A DNA stretch of 16,507 bases from Nitrospirota bacterium (GTDB taxonomy: Bacteria; Nitrospirota; Thermodesulfovibrionia; Thermodesulfovibrionales; Magnetobacteriaceae). Under the pieces are notes generated by a model. The model saw only the letters and a program-made list of their open reading frames with translations, was not told where the DNA came from and did not search any database. Position numbers and translations under genes: made by a program. The stretch spans positions 1-16,507 of the forward strand of contig JADGAE010000012.1 of the NCBI GenBank assembly GCA_015232165.1. Reading direction: 5' to 3'. This document shows, piece by piece, positions 1 to 7,856 of this stretch. Every line of letters begins with the position of its first letter. The stretch's first letter is position 1.

Positions 1-80
1 TGCAAGGGGTTCTGAAGGGGGCGCGGTAACGTCGCTGTGCGAGCGGAGTCGCCCCTTTTCGTCTTTTCTTTTGGTGTTAT
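1..80 (+). repeat. Dispersed GC-rich repeat, copy A (cut by window edge)
   Basis: The sequence opens inside a repeat with the core TGCAAGGGGTTCTGAAGGGGG and then, after a diverged insert, GCGGAGTCGCCCC followed by a T-rich stretch (TTTTCGTCTTTTCTTTT). The same order of blocks recurs at 2258-2335 and, on the other strand, at 8690-8762. The T-rich end could terminate a gene lying left of the window. Confidence 0.7.
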
Positions 81-127
81 AACGTAGAACAAATTTACCG
101 TGCCCGTATCTACCCAGAATCCAGAAT

Positions 128-157
128 TTGACTTAACCCAATAACTAGGTATATAAT
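128..157 (+). promoter_or_regulatory. Sigma-70-type promoter of the bestrophin/PRTase pair
   Basis: TTGACT at 128-133 and a perfect TATAAT at 152-157 are separated by 18 nt. Transcription would start near 164, giving an 11-nt leader that begins at the GGGGAA Shine-Dalgarno-like sequence (164-169). The -10 box lies directly against the in-frame ATG at 160, which rules that codon out as the start. Confidence 0.7.
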
Positions 158-174
158 ATGTGTGGGGAATCGAT

Positions 175-1062
175 ATGATACACTATGACAATAAGGACTG
201 GCTGAAATTGCTATTTACCCTACGGGGGTCGGTGCTGAGTAGCATATTGCCAAGGATAGTAATATTTGCGGCGGTCTCTGCACTCATAACGCTTGTACAC
301 TTCTATGTTATAAAAATAAACACCCCGCCTACACCGTGGTCTATTGTCGGTGTGGCATTGGGATTGATGCTTGTCTTTAGAACCAACACCGCCTATGAGC
401 GATACTGGGAAGGCAGACGCATGTGGGGCAGTATCATAAACTCCACACAGAACCTTGCGGTAGACTCAATAGCCTACATATCCTCCGACCACACCGAGTC
501 CTTAAAGCTCAGACAGAGGTTGTTCAAGCTGCTTACCGCCTTTCCAATCCTGGTGAAGCAGAGGTTGAGGGACCAAAATGATCCTGATGAGCTGAGATCG
601 TTTCTGACGAACACTGAGATATCAGTCCTGGAAAAATCTTTTAACATGCCTGTAAGCTTGATTGCGATGATAAAGAAGACCCTCTACATGTGCCTGAAAC
701 TGGGCATCCTCAATCAGTCGCACCTGACGATACTCAACGCTAACCTCTCAGAGTTAATGAACTCCCTTGCCAACTGCGAGCGGATAAAATCAACACCAAT
801 CCCGTTGGCATATGCGTTGCACCTTAAGAGGTTTATGTACCTCTTTTGTATGACTATACCGATTTCACTGGTAAACACCTTTGGCTGGTGGACTATACTG
901 CTCGGTGCCCTGGTTGCTTATGCCTTTGTCGGCATTGAGGAGATTGGCATTGAGGTGGAAGACCCCTTCGGGGAAGACCCCAACGACCTGCCGCTTGATG
1001 ACTTCTGTGAAAACATCAAGAACACCTTGCAGGACATCTTTGCCAAACAAAACAGTCTGTAA
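175..1062 (+). CDS. Bestrophin-family anion channel (UPF0187)
   Basis: A 295-residue inner-membrane protein of the bestrophin family, whose members form pentameric chloride or cation channels. The start at 175 is chosen over the in-frame ATG at 160 because GGGGAA lies 5-6 nt upstream and because the N-terminus MIHYDNKDW matches the usual bacterial bestrophin start. Visible hallmarks are hydrophobic segments at about residues 25-45, 57-70, 218-236 and 238-256, the motif FRTNTAYERYWEGRRMWG (68-85) after the second segment, and the acidic C-terminal signature beginning GIEEIGIEVEDPFG (253-266), with DPNDLPLDDFC after it. The length is normal for bacterial members. It is followed after 42 nt by a phosphoribosyltransferase-like gene on the same strand, so the two are probably co-transcribed. 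Ion selectivity cannot be read from the sequence. Confidence 0.92.
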   Translation: MIHYDNKDWLKLLFTLRGSVLSSILPRIVIFAAVSALITLVHFYVIKINTPPTPWSIVGVALGLMLVFRTNTAYERYWEGRRMWGSIINSTQNLAVDSIAYISSDHTESLKLRQRLFKLLTAFPILVKQRLRDQNDPDELRSFLTNTEISVLEKSFNMPVSLIAMIKKTLYMCLKLGILNQSHLTILNANLSELMNSLANCERIKSTPIPLAYALHLKRFMYLFCMTIPISLVNTFGWWTILLGALVAYAFVGIEEIGIEVEDPFGEDPNDLPLDDFCENIKNTLQDIFAKQNSL

Positions 1063-1104
1063 TCCCAAAGAAACTATAACAATTAAGGAGACAGACAACA
1101 ATCT

Positions 1105-1935
1105 ATGAATAGACAACAGTGGTCCAGGGACTTGATCATCGACCTGTATAAAGAGGGCTACCTGCAAACCCTCTGGAATGCCGCGGAGAAGAAGAACAAG
1201 GCTGAGGGCTGGTGGTTAAAGAGCGGGATATGGTCGCCCTGGTTCTTTAACATGAGACACGTGGGCAGTTCGCCCAAGTTGTTTTACGACCTCTGTAGTG
1301 CGATGGCCGATATGGTCGCGCAACACGACGTGAGTCTCCTTATCGGGATAGAGATGGCGGGCATACCGTTGGTTGGCGGCATAGCAGTTGCCATGTATGC
1401 ACAAAACAAAAGGCCTCAGGCAATAGGCTTTACCAGGCCACTGCCCAAGAAGGCGCGAACCTCCATAGAGGCGTTGCAGTTGCTTCAGGACTATGATGAG
1501 TTGGCCGGAAGTTACGGACAAAAGAGCCTGGTGGAGGCACGGCTTTGTCAAAATGCCACCGTTGGTATTGTAGATGACATGGCCACTGATCTGGAGAGCA
1601 AGATCATGGCACGTCTGTTGGTCCTGAGAGAGGCCCAACTGCAAGGTATAAACCTGCAATGCAACAAGGTATTCTATATCCTCAACCGCAACAAGCACAA
1701 TCGTCAGAAAGCGTTGGACTTTGCCAATGAAAAAGATCCGCAGTTATATCCCGCGGCCCTCGAACTAAACTACATAATTGAGTTTGACGACGCCCTACCA
1801 TTTCTACGTCCCTGCATGAAACCGGAAGAGTACGAGGCCGTAGCGGCCTTTCAGGAAAACAGGGAACAGTTCCAGGATGAACAGACGCAAAAGGACTTGA
1901 TCAAACTGGCTAACAGCCAAGAGGCAGAGGCATAA
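1105..1935 (+). CDS. Orotate phosphoribosyltransferase-like protein (PRTase fold)
   Basis: A 276-residue protein related to type I phosphoribosyltransferases, most like orotate PRTases. The segment GIEMAGIPLVGGIAVAMYA (81-99) resembles the OPRTase stretch after the first beta strand. VGIVDDMATDLES (153-165) occupies the position of the PRPP-binding motif, with two adjacent Asp residues (157, 158), Thr161 and Ser165. The usual T-[TG]-G-[GS] phosphate loop is replaced by T-D-L-E-S. A Trp-rich N-terminal stretch (36-48) and a charged C-terminal tail (about 240-276) lie outside the core. AGGAG at 1086-1090 is 14 nt from the ATG, a loose ribosome-binding site. No pyrimidine-pathway gene is nearby; the only operon partner is the bestrophin. 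It may be an OPRTase paralogue with another substrate or a regulatory role. Confidence 0.72.
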   Translation: MNRQQWSRDLIIDLYKEGYLQTLWNAAEKKNKAEGWWLKSGIWSPWFFNMRHVGSSPKLFYDLCSAMADMVAQHDVSLLIGIEMAGIPLVGGIAVAMYAQNKRPQAIGFTRPLPKKARTSIEALQLLQDYDELAGSYGQKSLVEARLCQNATVGIVDDMATDLESKIMARLLVLREAQLQGINLQCNKVFYILNRNKHNRQKALDFANEKDPQLYPAALELNYIIEFDDALPFLRPCMKPEEYEAVAAFQENREQFQDEQTQKDLIKLANSQEAEA

Positions 1936-1969
1936 CTCATGTTCACGCACAGGGCAACCGCATTTGACC

Positions 1970-1999
1970 AAAAAAAAAGAATGGGGGACTTTGTCCCCC
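1970..1999 (-). terminator. Rho-independent terminator, minus strand
   Basis: On the minus strand a 7-bp stem GGGGGAC/GTCCCCC (1999-1993 with 1989-1983) closes a 3-nt AAA loop and is followed by ATTC and nine T. It is the distal end of repeat copy B. It would stop transcripts running leftward from the cyclase operon, whose last stop codon is about 390 nt away. Confidence 0.65.
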
Positions 2000-2069
2000 C
2001 TCAGACCCCTCTACAAGGGAGGGGGTGGGGCACCCCGGCCACAAAGAAGCCCCCTTAACCCCGTAAAGG
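1970..2069 (-). repeat. Dispersed GC-rich repeat, copy B
   Basis: Read on the minus strand this copy starts ACGGGGTTAAGGGGGC, passes through a variable GC-rich middle and a TAGAGGGGTCTGAGGGGG block, and ends with a hairpin and a T run. It keeps the block order of copies C and D but has a different closing hairpin (GGGGGAC/GTCCCCC). It lies between the convergent PRTase and cyclase genes. Confidence 0.75.
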
Positions 2070-2257
2070 GCTGGATGACAAGTTGAAAAGTGGTTATTTT
2101 ATCATAAAAAACATCATTATTATTTCAAATGCGATTGCCTTGGGACTGATAAAATTACTTGACATTAAGTTGACGGTATTACTCTACCCCCAAAGCAAGT
2201 GTATTAGAAGTTTGTGAATTGTTAATAATTTACCTTTTTTAAAATCAGCCCTGCGCA
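2070..2257. other. AT-rich intergenic spacer, no gene seen
   Basis: This is the middle of the 449-base gene-free gap between the convergent PRTase and cyclase genes. It is AT-rich and holds no credible reading frame with a ribosome-binding site. An 18-base string, CAAATGCGATTGCCTTGG, at 2126-2143 recurs with one change at 2335-2352. Nothing else was recognised. Confidence 0.6.
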
Positions 2258-2335
2258 GGACGGGGTCAAGGGGGCCGGCCCCCTTGCAGGGGGTTCTGAA
2301 GGGGGGCGGAGCCGCCCCTTTCTTTCTTTACGGCC
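2258..2335 (+). repeat. Dispersed GC-rich repeat, copy C
   Basis: The clearest full-length copy. It has CGGGGTCAAGG, then the perfect 18-bp palindrome AAGGGGGCCGGCCCCCTT (2268-2285), GCAGGGGGTTCTGAAGG, and the closing hairpin GGGGCGGAGCCGCCCC with TTTCTTTCTTT. A second partial copy of the closing block, GGCGGAGTCGCCCC plus a T-rich end, follows at 2352-2380 and runs up to the 3' end of the cyclase gene. Confidence 0.8.
2303..2329 (+). terminator. Terminator-like hairpin, plus strand
   Basis: The 6-7 bp stem GGGGCGG/CCGCCCC (2303-2309 with 2312-2318) is followed by TTTCTTTCTTT. It would end transcription coming from the bestrophin/PRTase pair. The T tract is interrupted by C, so termination may be partial. 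Confidence 0.5.
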
Positions 2336-2384
2336 AAATGCGATTGCCCTGGCGGAGTCGCCCCTTTCTCTCTTTTCTTTGTCT

Positions 2385-4379
2385 TTATTTTTCCTTGTAC
2401 TCTACGACCTTGTCTTCTGCCGGTTCGGTGAGGATGGATGGGGATTCGGGATCGAGTGAGGTGGCTTCGTAGATGGTTACGGGTTTCTTCTTGCCTTTGA
2501 CGACGACCTTTTCTATACCGCGCAGGGAGATACCCTTTATTGTTCCATTGACGATACCATCTCTGAGCAACTGCACGGTAAACTCCGAGATCAGCAGGTG
2601 GGTCTTGTACTTTCGCGTCAGGGCCTCTATGCGGGAGCCGAGATTTACGTCGTCGCCGATAATCGTATAGTCCATCTGCATCCCCTCTGCCCCGATGTTG
2701 CCCACCAGCACCTCTCCGGTGTTAAGACCAATGCCAATGTCAATGATGATCTTACCCTCGGAGCGCCACTTGGCTTGAAGCTCCTTCACACGAACTATCA
2801 TCTGTAGTGCGCACTTGACCGCCAGCTCGGCCTGGTCAGGCTGTGACAGCGGCGCCCCCCAGAAGGCCATCAGCGCATCACCGATGAACTTGTTCAAGGT
2901 GCCGTTGTACTGAAATATAAGCCCCACCATCTCCGTGAAATACTCGTTGAGTCTGGCTACTACCTCCTCAGGGGAGAGATTTTCGGAGAGATTGGTAAAG
3001 CCTGCGATATCTGAAAACAACACCGTAATAAGCCTCTTGTGACCACCCAGGTGAGCCTCTTCGGGGTGGTTAACTAGCTCCTCCACTATCTTGGGCGAGA
3101 CATACCTGGAGAACATACTCTTTATATCCCTGGCCCTGCGTTCCTCCATGAAGAACTTGACCAGCGTCTGTGAAAAAAATATCAGAAACATATTAGTAAG
3201 CGGATACGTATAGTTTATCCATATCCCCGCATATGTCAGGAGATAAACGCCCCCTGCAACATAACAGGCAATGACCAGGATTGAAACGGCAGACCCAACC
3301 AATGCACCCAACCTCGGCAACAATAACCCCAAAAAGACACCGGTAATAACAATAAAGGATAACTCTATCACACCGGGGCTTTTTCTCAGAAAACTGTTGT
3401 GCAGTATGTTATCTATGACGTTTGCGTTGATGGCAACGCCGGGTGTGTTTGCCGAAAAGGGTGTAGTCATCACATCGTATGTGGCAAGAGCGGAGGTACC
3501 AAGCAGGACTATCTTGTCAGCGAACATCCCCCGAGGCCTTGTTCCCTTGATAACCTCCGATGCCGGGATGGCGGGATAGTGTACATCGGGTGGCAGGTAG
3601 TATATAAGCGCCTTGCCGTTGAGTCCAGTGGGGATGAAATGTTGTCCGAGTCTGATGCCGGAACCGCCAAAGAGTACCATGTCCTTGACGTCAAGCCCCC
3701 TGGCCAGCCTTGCCACCTGCAGGGCAAAGTGCGGGTAACAGTCAACGCCATAATTAAGGTACAGGTACTCCCATCGCATCACGCCATCGAGGTCGGGGTT
3801 GGAGTAGACGTGTCCCAGCGATGCGTGTACGGCTATTTCGGCAATTGGCAGATTGACCTTATCCGCCTTTACCACCCATCGCTTCCAGTCAATCCCGGCA
3901 ACAGTCTTGACCGTCATAAAGGCAGAGTCCCACAGATAATCAGGAATGTCCGAGGAAACCTTGACCTCCTGTCCACCCGTTGGCACCATAAAGGCGGTTG
4001 CCAGGACAACATTGCCCGCATCCCTAATCGCCTCTGCCAGCCTTGCGTCATTTTCGGCATCCTGCCGCTCGCTAAACATGATATCTATGCCGATAGCCCT
4101 GGGCTTGTCCGCCGATATCTTGTTGACCAACCCGGCCATGACGCTGCGAGGCCAAGGCCATCTGCCAATTTCGGCAATGCTCTTTTCATCTATATATACG
4201 ATGAGTATCTCTGTAATGGGGTGATATCTCTTGAGTTTCCACGAAAGAAGCATTCGGAGGTCATACGTCTTTGCCTCGATCTTATCCCTTATTATCACGG
4301 GGTCGTATATCTCCAGTATAGAGAATATCAGCGTAGATACCAGCGCTATTGCCAGGAGGATTAAGGATACCCGCTTCAT
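2385..4379 (-). CDS. CHASE2-domain adenylyl cyclase (class III)
   Basis: A 664-residue membrane cyclase predicted to make cAMP from ATP. An N-terminal signal anchor (about 4-24) leads into a long periplasmic CHASE2 sensor domain (about 30-330). Three closely spaced membrane helices follow (about 337-357, 361-383, 388-408), then a short linker and a class III cyclase domain (about 445-640). Catalytic features are present: metal-binding Asp457 in LFSDIAGFT and Asp501 in FIGDALMAF, Lys497 for adenine recognition, Thr572 at the partner position (a Lys/Thr pair, as in class IIIb adenylyl cyclases), and Asn579/Arg583 in VNLGSR. No strong Shine-Dalgarno precedes the ATG; a hairpin (4396-4413) sits just upstream. 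It is the last gene of an operon with TPR-barrel, FecR and lipoprotein genes. Guanylyl cyclase activity is less likely given Lys497. Confidence 0.9.
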   Translation of the reverse strand: MKRVSLILLAIALVSTLIFSILEIYDPVIIRDKIEAKTYDLRMLLSWKLKRYHPITEILIVYIDEKSIAEIGRWPWPRSVMAGLVNKISADKPRAIGIDIMFSERQDAENDARLAEAIRDAGNVVLATAFMVPTGGQEVKVSSDIPDYLWDSAFMTVKTVAGIDWKRWVVKADKVNLPIAEIAVHASLGHVYSNPDLDGVMRWEYLYLNYGVDCYPHFALQVARLARGLDVKDMVLFGGSGIRLGQHFIPTGLNGKALIYYLPPDVHYPAIPASEVIKGTRPRGMFADKIVLLGTSALATYDVMTTPFSANTPGVAINANVIDNILHNSFLRKSPGVIELSFIVITGVFLGLLLPRLGALVGSAVSILVIACYVAGGVYLLTYAGIWINYTYPLTNMFLIFFSQTLVKFFMEERRARDIKSMFSRYVSPKIVEELVNHPEEAHLGGHKRLITVLFSDIAGFTNLSENLSPEEVVARLNEYFTEMVGLIFQYNGTLNKFIGDALMAFWGAPLSQPDQAELAVKCALQMIVRVKELQAKWRSEGKIIIDIGIGLNTGEVLVGNIGAEGMQMDYTIIGDDVNLGSRIEALTRKYKTHLLISEFTVQLLRDGIVNGTIKGISLRGIEKVVVKGKKKPVTIYEATSLDPESPSILTEPAEDKVVEYKEK

Positions 4380-4395
4380 ATCACAACGGAGATAA

Positions 4396-4413
4396 GGGGG
4401 GAGTTATCCCCCC
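4396..4413 (-). other. Intercistronic G6/C6 hairpin before the cyclase gene
   Basis: GGGGGG (4396-4401) and CCCCCC (4408-4413) flank a 6-nt spacer, forming a strong small stem 17 nt upstream of the cyclase start codon on the minus strand. There is no T run, so it is not a standard terminator. It could protect or process the mRNA, or tune cyclase translation, since that gene lacks a clear Shine-Dalgarno. Confidence 0.45.
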
Positions 4414-4462
4414 GTGTATATCAAATCTCATTGAACAACATGTTTCAGTGTCATGGGCTTTT

Positions 4463-5623
4463 TTATGCTGCTATAGGCGTTGGAGTTGGCGAAGGTGGTG
4501 GTGTTGGTTGTGGTGTTGGAGTAGGTGCCGGCGTAGGGGGTGGTTGAGTCGTTGGAGTTGGCTGCAATGTTGGAGTAGGTGTGGGTTGCGACGTAGGGGG
4601 AGGAGGAGGTGGTGGTGGTAGTGTCGGAGTAGGGGTAGGTTGTGGTGTGGGGGTAGGTACAAATGTTGGAGTAGGAGTTGGCTTTGGAGTGGATGTAGGT
4701 GGAGCTGTAGGAGTAGGAGGCACTGTAGGAGGCGCTGTAGGAGTGGGTTGTGTAGTAGGGGGCGGAGTTGGAGTAGGCGGTGCCGTAGGAGTGGGCATGG
4801 GTGTGGGAGTTGATGATGATGTTTGAGTCAGGCGTACTTGTGCATCACAGCCACATGGGTCTGTTTGGGTTGTGCTCATGTAGCCCGTGTCGTTGGATGT
4901 CATGGTGGTGGCAAAGGCGTATTGTTTGACGCATACATAGCCTGGTGAGTTTACAGTCAGGGTGCCGCTGAGATAACGGTTTGAGGCGTTATAGGTGCCA
5001 TAGATTGTCAGACTTAAGTCGTATCCATTGCCATCCTTACCGGTGGTGTTACCGGAGAAGCTTGAACCGGTTTCATATAACGCCATGGATATGTCGATGG
5101 AATCTTCCGTTTGATCAACACACCGCGTGTACAGTTGCCACATCCCTGCCATAGTGGTTGGGGCCCCGGTTACCGGCAACATCTTTATGTCAATCGTAGT
5201 GGGGAAACCTTCGAGGTCTGCCAGCTTGTCTCCCTTGAAGACGACAACTGCCGAGGCGTTGAGCGCCTCTACTACAAACAACCTCCGCCTGCCATTGGGC
5301 ACCTCAAAGGTCTCGGTGATTTGGTCCTTGCCGCCGACCTGTATCAGACGCGAAACGGGATTCATATCCGCAGCGGTGATACTAATCCTGACGGCCGTGA
5401 CGTTGGCCGGTATGGCCTGTTGGGTGGTATCACTCTGTTGAGCAGCCAGGGCCTTCAGCACAATTGTCATCGATACGGAGGTCGTCGTGGATGTAGTGCC
5501 CACGGAAGAGCCTCCACCACCCCCGCCACCACAACTTTGCACAATGAGACCCAGGAGTATGGCTATCAACGGGGCCAAAATCATTATGTTTATATTCCAT
5601 TTAGTTAGTTTCAAATCTTTCAT
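4463..5623 (-). CDS. Lipoprotein with long Pro/Thr-rich C-terminal tail
   Basis: A 386-residue predicted lipoprotein of unknown function. The ATG at 5623 is chosen because AGAGG lies 6 nt upstream; a longer in-frame start at 5659 would overlap the preceding FecR gene and has no better site. A hydrophobic leader ends in a lipobox-like IVQSC (Cys31), followed by seven Gly. Residues about 47-150 look like a beta-sandwich of the kind seen in other envelope lipoproteins. Residues about 158-262 look like a small beta-barrel or lipocalin-like domain with Cys168, 231, 257 and 259. From residue 272 to the end (about 115 residues) the chain is almost only Pro and Thr with a few Ala, Gln, Ser and Val, and it stops without a further domain. 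It starts 16 nt after FecR and belongs to the same operon. The tail may cross or bind the cell wall. Confidence 0.75.
   Translation of the reverse strand: MKDLKLTKWNINIMILAPLIAILLGLIVQSCGGGGGGGSSVGTTSTTTSVSMTIVLKALAAQQSDTTQQAIPANVTAVRISITAADMNPVSRLIQVGGKDQITETFEVPNGRRRLFVVEALNASAVVVFKGDKLADLEGFPTTIDIKMLPVTGAPTTMAGMWQLYTRCVDQTEDSIDISMALYETGSSFSGNTTGKDGNGYDLSLTIYGTYNASNRYLSGTLTVNSPGYVCVKQYAFATTMTSNDTGYMSTTQTDPCGCDAQVRLTQTSSSTPTPMPTPTAPPTPTPPPTTQPTPTAPPTVPPTPTAPPTSTPKPTPTPTFVPTPTPQPTPTPTLPPPPPPPPTSQPTPTPTLQPTPTTQPPPTPAPTPTPQPTPPPSPTPTPIAA
4466..4810. repeat. Low-complexity tract encoding the Pro/Thr tail
   Basis: About 345 bases built of short 3- and 6-base units (variants of GGAGTA, GGTGTG and GTAGGG on the plus strand). 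The plus strand is very rich in G and T and nearly lacks C; the coding minus strand is C/A rich. The repeat units are multiples of three, so slippage would change tail length without breaking the frame. Runs such as GGGGTAGG and GGGGGAGG could also fold into G-quadruplexes in the non-coding strand. Confidence 0.85.
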
Positions 5624-5639
5624 AATCATCCTCTGAGTT

Positions 5640-6386
5640 TTATGGGAAGACCACACCAATTGTCACCGGTGTGGTTGATATTTGCACTATGGATTGCTGT
5701 GGATTGAGGTTAAGCATTGAGGCAGCGATGCCTGCATTGGCCAAACTATCCGTCAACATCCCGGAGTTTACGCCTCCCCATCCCATGGTGGCATTATTTA
5801 ATGCCTCCTCGCCGGCCTTAACGGGCATTGTCAGGGCCTTTCCTGCCAAAACGGTCGTCATCATTCCGGGGGTAACCGTCACGGTGCCCGAGACCGTGGG
5901 GTCGATGCTTCTTACATCCACCTGTCCCTCAATAGAGACGACCGTCGTATAAGGTACCGAGTCCCTTATGCCGGTTTCAAAGTATATAACCGTCCCCCGG
6001 GCTGCGGCCACCAGGGTTGGTGTCTGCACCTCGGAGTTTGACCTGCCAACGGCGCACCTTATCTTGCCATCAAGCAGGTTAAACACCGCCTTACTCCTGT
6101 CGTCCTTGCCGTAGACAAACTCCTTGATAACCACCCTGGACTTCTCGCCAACCGTTAAGACGCTGTCATCGATAAAGAGCATCTTTGTCTTTGACATCTC
6201 CTTTGTTTCCACTGTGTCGATCATCAGGATGCCATCCTGGACCTTTGCCGCAAACTCCTGCTTGTTGCGTTCGATCCGGGCCTGCCCCCTGAGGGCAACG
6301 ACCTTACCTATATCCTCGGCGCCACTTGCCACCGTTGCCGACGCAACAGAACATATCACAATCCATAAAAAAACCGTCTTCTTCAT
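5640..6386 (-). CDS. Secreted FecR-domain protein
   Basis: A 248-residue exported protein with a signal peptide (about 1-22, cleavage near ASG-AED). The FecR-type beta-rich domain spans about residues 55-160, with [16 protein letters not shown] (65-80), [13 protein letters not shown] (103-115) and the diagnostic [20 protein letters not shown] (120-139). Classical FecR is an inner-membrane anti-sigma regulator, but this protein has no transmembrane helix after the signal and no sigma-factor gene nearby. It is therefore more like the free periplasmic FecR proteins found beside CHASE2 cyclases. The ATG is 1 nt after the stop of the preceding barrel gene, and its GAGG ribosome site lies within that gene's last codons, indicating tight translational coupling. 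A role as periplasmic sensor or structural adaptor is inferred. Confidence 0.85.
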   Translation of the reverse strand: MKKTVFLWIVICSVASATVASGAEDIGKVVALRGQARIERNKQEFAAKVQDGILMIDTVETKEMSKTKMLFIDDSVLTVGEKSRVVIKEFVYGKDDRSKAVFNLLDGKIRCAVGRSNSEVQTPTLVAAARGTVIYFETGIRDSVPYTTVVSIEGQVDVRSIDPTVSGTVTVTPGMMTTVLAGKALTMPVKAGEEALNNATMGWGGVNSGMLTDSLANAGIAASMLNLNPQQSIVQISTTPVTIGVVFP

Positions 6387-6387
6387 C

Positions 6388-7722
6388 TTAAAACCTCAGG
6401 TTTAACAAGAGACTCGAAACGCTCCTCCTGTAGTCATAGCTGTTTATATTTGACCTGCTGTAGACGTACGTCTGTCCAACGGTCACACCAACGTTGTCTG
6501 TCAATAGCTTTGTCGCCGTTAAGCCGTACGTCTGGACATCGTCGTCTCTTTCCTTTTTATATGTGCCAAACATCCCCTCATACCTCCTTGCGTAGTACTC
6601 GCCATAGAGATTGAGCAAGACCCTGTAGGGGAGATTGTACATCAGGTTGGCATGTACCTTGTTGCCGTCATACCGCCAGTAGTTTACGTCAGCATCGGCC
6701 TTGTTAAAAGTATACCCAATTTCCAGGTTAGCCGCTTCCGTAATGGGGAACAACTGGGCTATGCCGATGGCGTTGTCGGAGCCGTTTCTGTCGGAGTTAT
6801 CCGGGAACAGGTCGGCATTGTAAAATCGAGCGCTGCGGTATCTGTATTTGACTTCGGTGGAAAATCCTTTGCCCTGCAAAATAAACAGCGACGGCCCGAT
6901 TGAGTGCGCGTGATTGTAGGCATTGCCTCCAACCAATATGTGCTCAAAGGCATACTGTGCCCCCAGGGCTATCATCGGCATGACGTTGTACCTGAAAGAG
7001 AGGTCAGCCGTGTTCCGGGTTATGTTAAATGCGGACAGACGGCCGTGTAGTGTCTGGTAAAAGTTGTAACCAGCGGAGACCTCCATGCGGTCGGTATCGA
7101 CAAGCCTGTATCTGCCGTTGATATAGACAAGCCCCTTCCAGTCAGCCTTTCTGCTGATCCCCGAAGGCAGGGCAGCAGCCCCGTTGCTCAGTACCACATT
7201 ACTGTCATACTGACTGCCTAGCGTGAGGTTGACCAACCAAGGCCTTGCCCCTGTCTGACGGTCTACCTTTTTTAAGTATACAAGTGCAGTCGTTGCATAC
7301 TCGGTACCCTTTCCCGTTTCGATTGCATTTTCGAGGTAGTCTTTTGCCTCGGCGTATATTTCCCTGTTGTAGTAATACAGGCCAAGTTCAAGGTTTGTCT
7401 GCGGGTTATCCGGATTTGACATGAGGGCCTTCTTTAGGTGTAACTTAGCGGTATCTTGCGACATACGGTTTAACGCGATGCCAAGGCCAAGATTGGCCGC
7501 CTCATCGGAGGGCCTGGCCTTTAGCGCCACCCGATACTCCTTTACGGCCTCTGCGTATCTCTTCTCCTGCAAATAGGCCTTACCCCTGGATATATGCGCC
7601 TCATAAGAGCTGTTACCTGCCGACAACTTATCACCGGCAAAGGTGCGGGCCGCACTGGCAATAAAAGCCACCTCAGCCATCATAAAAGAAAAAACAAACA
7701 TCAGTACAACTGTTATCTTCAT
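6388..7722 (-). CDS. TPR-containing outer-membrane beta-barrel protein
   Basis: A 444-residue exported protein with a signal peptide (about 1-29) and a periplasmic TPR region (about 40-155). The TPR region includes helix pairs such as AYLQEKRYAEAVKEYRVALK (49-68) and LGLYYYNREIYAEAKDYLEN (113-132). A region of alternating-residue beta strands follows from about 160 to the end, beginning near LGSQYDSNVVLS (168-179). The last residue is Phe in the terminal strand LLLNLRF, the usual recognition signal for outer-membrane barrel insertion. AGGAG lies 6 nt before the ATG. It is the first gene of the operon with the FecR protein, lipoprotein and CHASE2 cyclase. The layout resembles TPR-barrel exporters or surface modifiers, but no transport substrate can be named. 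The barrel is inferred from strand pattern and C-terminus only. Confidence 0.8.
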   Translation of the reverse strand: MKITVVLMFVFSFMMAEVAFIASAARTFAGDKLSAGNSSYEAHISRGKAYLQEKRYAEAVKEYRVALKARPSDEAANLGLGIALNRMSQDTAKLHLKKALMSNPDNPQTNLELGLYYYNREIYAEAKDYLENAIETGKGTEYATTALVYLKKVDRQTGARPWLVNLTLGSQYDSNVVLSNGAAALPSGISRKADWKGLVYINGRYRLVDTDRMEVSAGYNFYQTLHGRLSAFNITRNTADLSFRYNVMPMIALGAQYAFEHILVGGNAYNHAHSIGPSLFILQGKGFSTEVKYRYRSARFYNADLFPDNSDRNGSDNAIGIAQLFPITEAANLEIGYTFNKADADVNYWRYDGNKVHANLMYNLPYRVLLNLYGEYYARRYEGMFGTYKKERDDDVQTYGLTATKLLTDNVGVTVGQTYVYSRSNINSYDYRRSVSSLLLNLRF

Positions 7723-7856
7723 CCATATCTCCTAATAAACATATCTGTTGTTGCCTCTAAAAACCCAAACACGGCAAACCATTTTTAATACAGCTATCTA
7801 CACTACCCGCCATCACCTCCTGATATACCAAGATAAATCAGATTTGCGAAATTCTT

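Noticed and set aside
160..174. Upstream ATG at 160 as start of the bestrophin gene
   Set aside because: It directly follows the TATAAT box and would lie before the likely transcription start; the ATG at 175 has a ribosome site and the normal family N-terminus.
2159..2164. TTGACA as -35 of a promoter in the convergent gap
   Set aside because: No -10-like hexamer at 15-19 nt and no gene downstream on that strand.
3399..4364. 321-codon plus-strand frame opposite the CHASE2 cyclase
   Set aside because: It is a complete antisense shadow of a well-supported cyclase gene and has no ribosome site or recognisable domain.
4349..4826. Gly/Val-rich and Trp/Arg-rich plus-strand frames
   Set aside because: They are translations of the low-complexity tract opposite the Pro/Thr tail.
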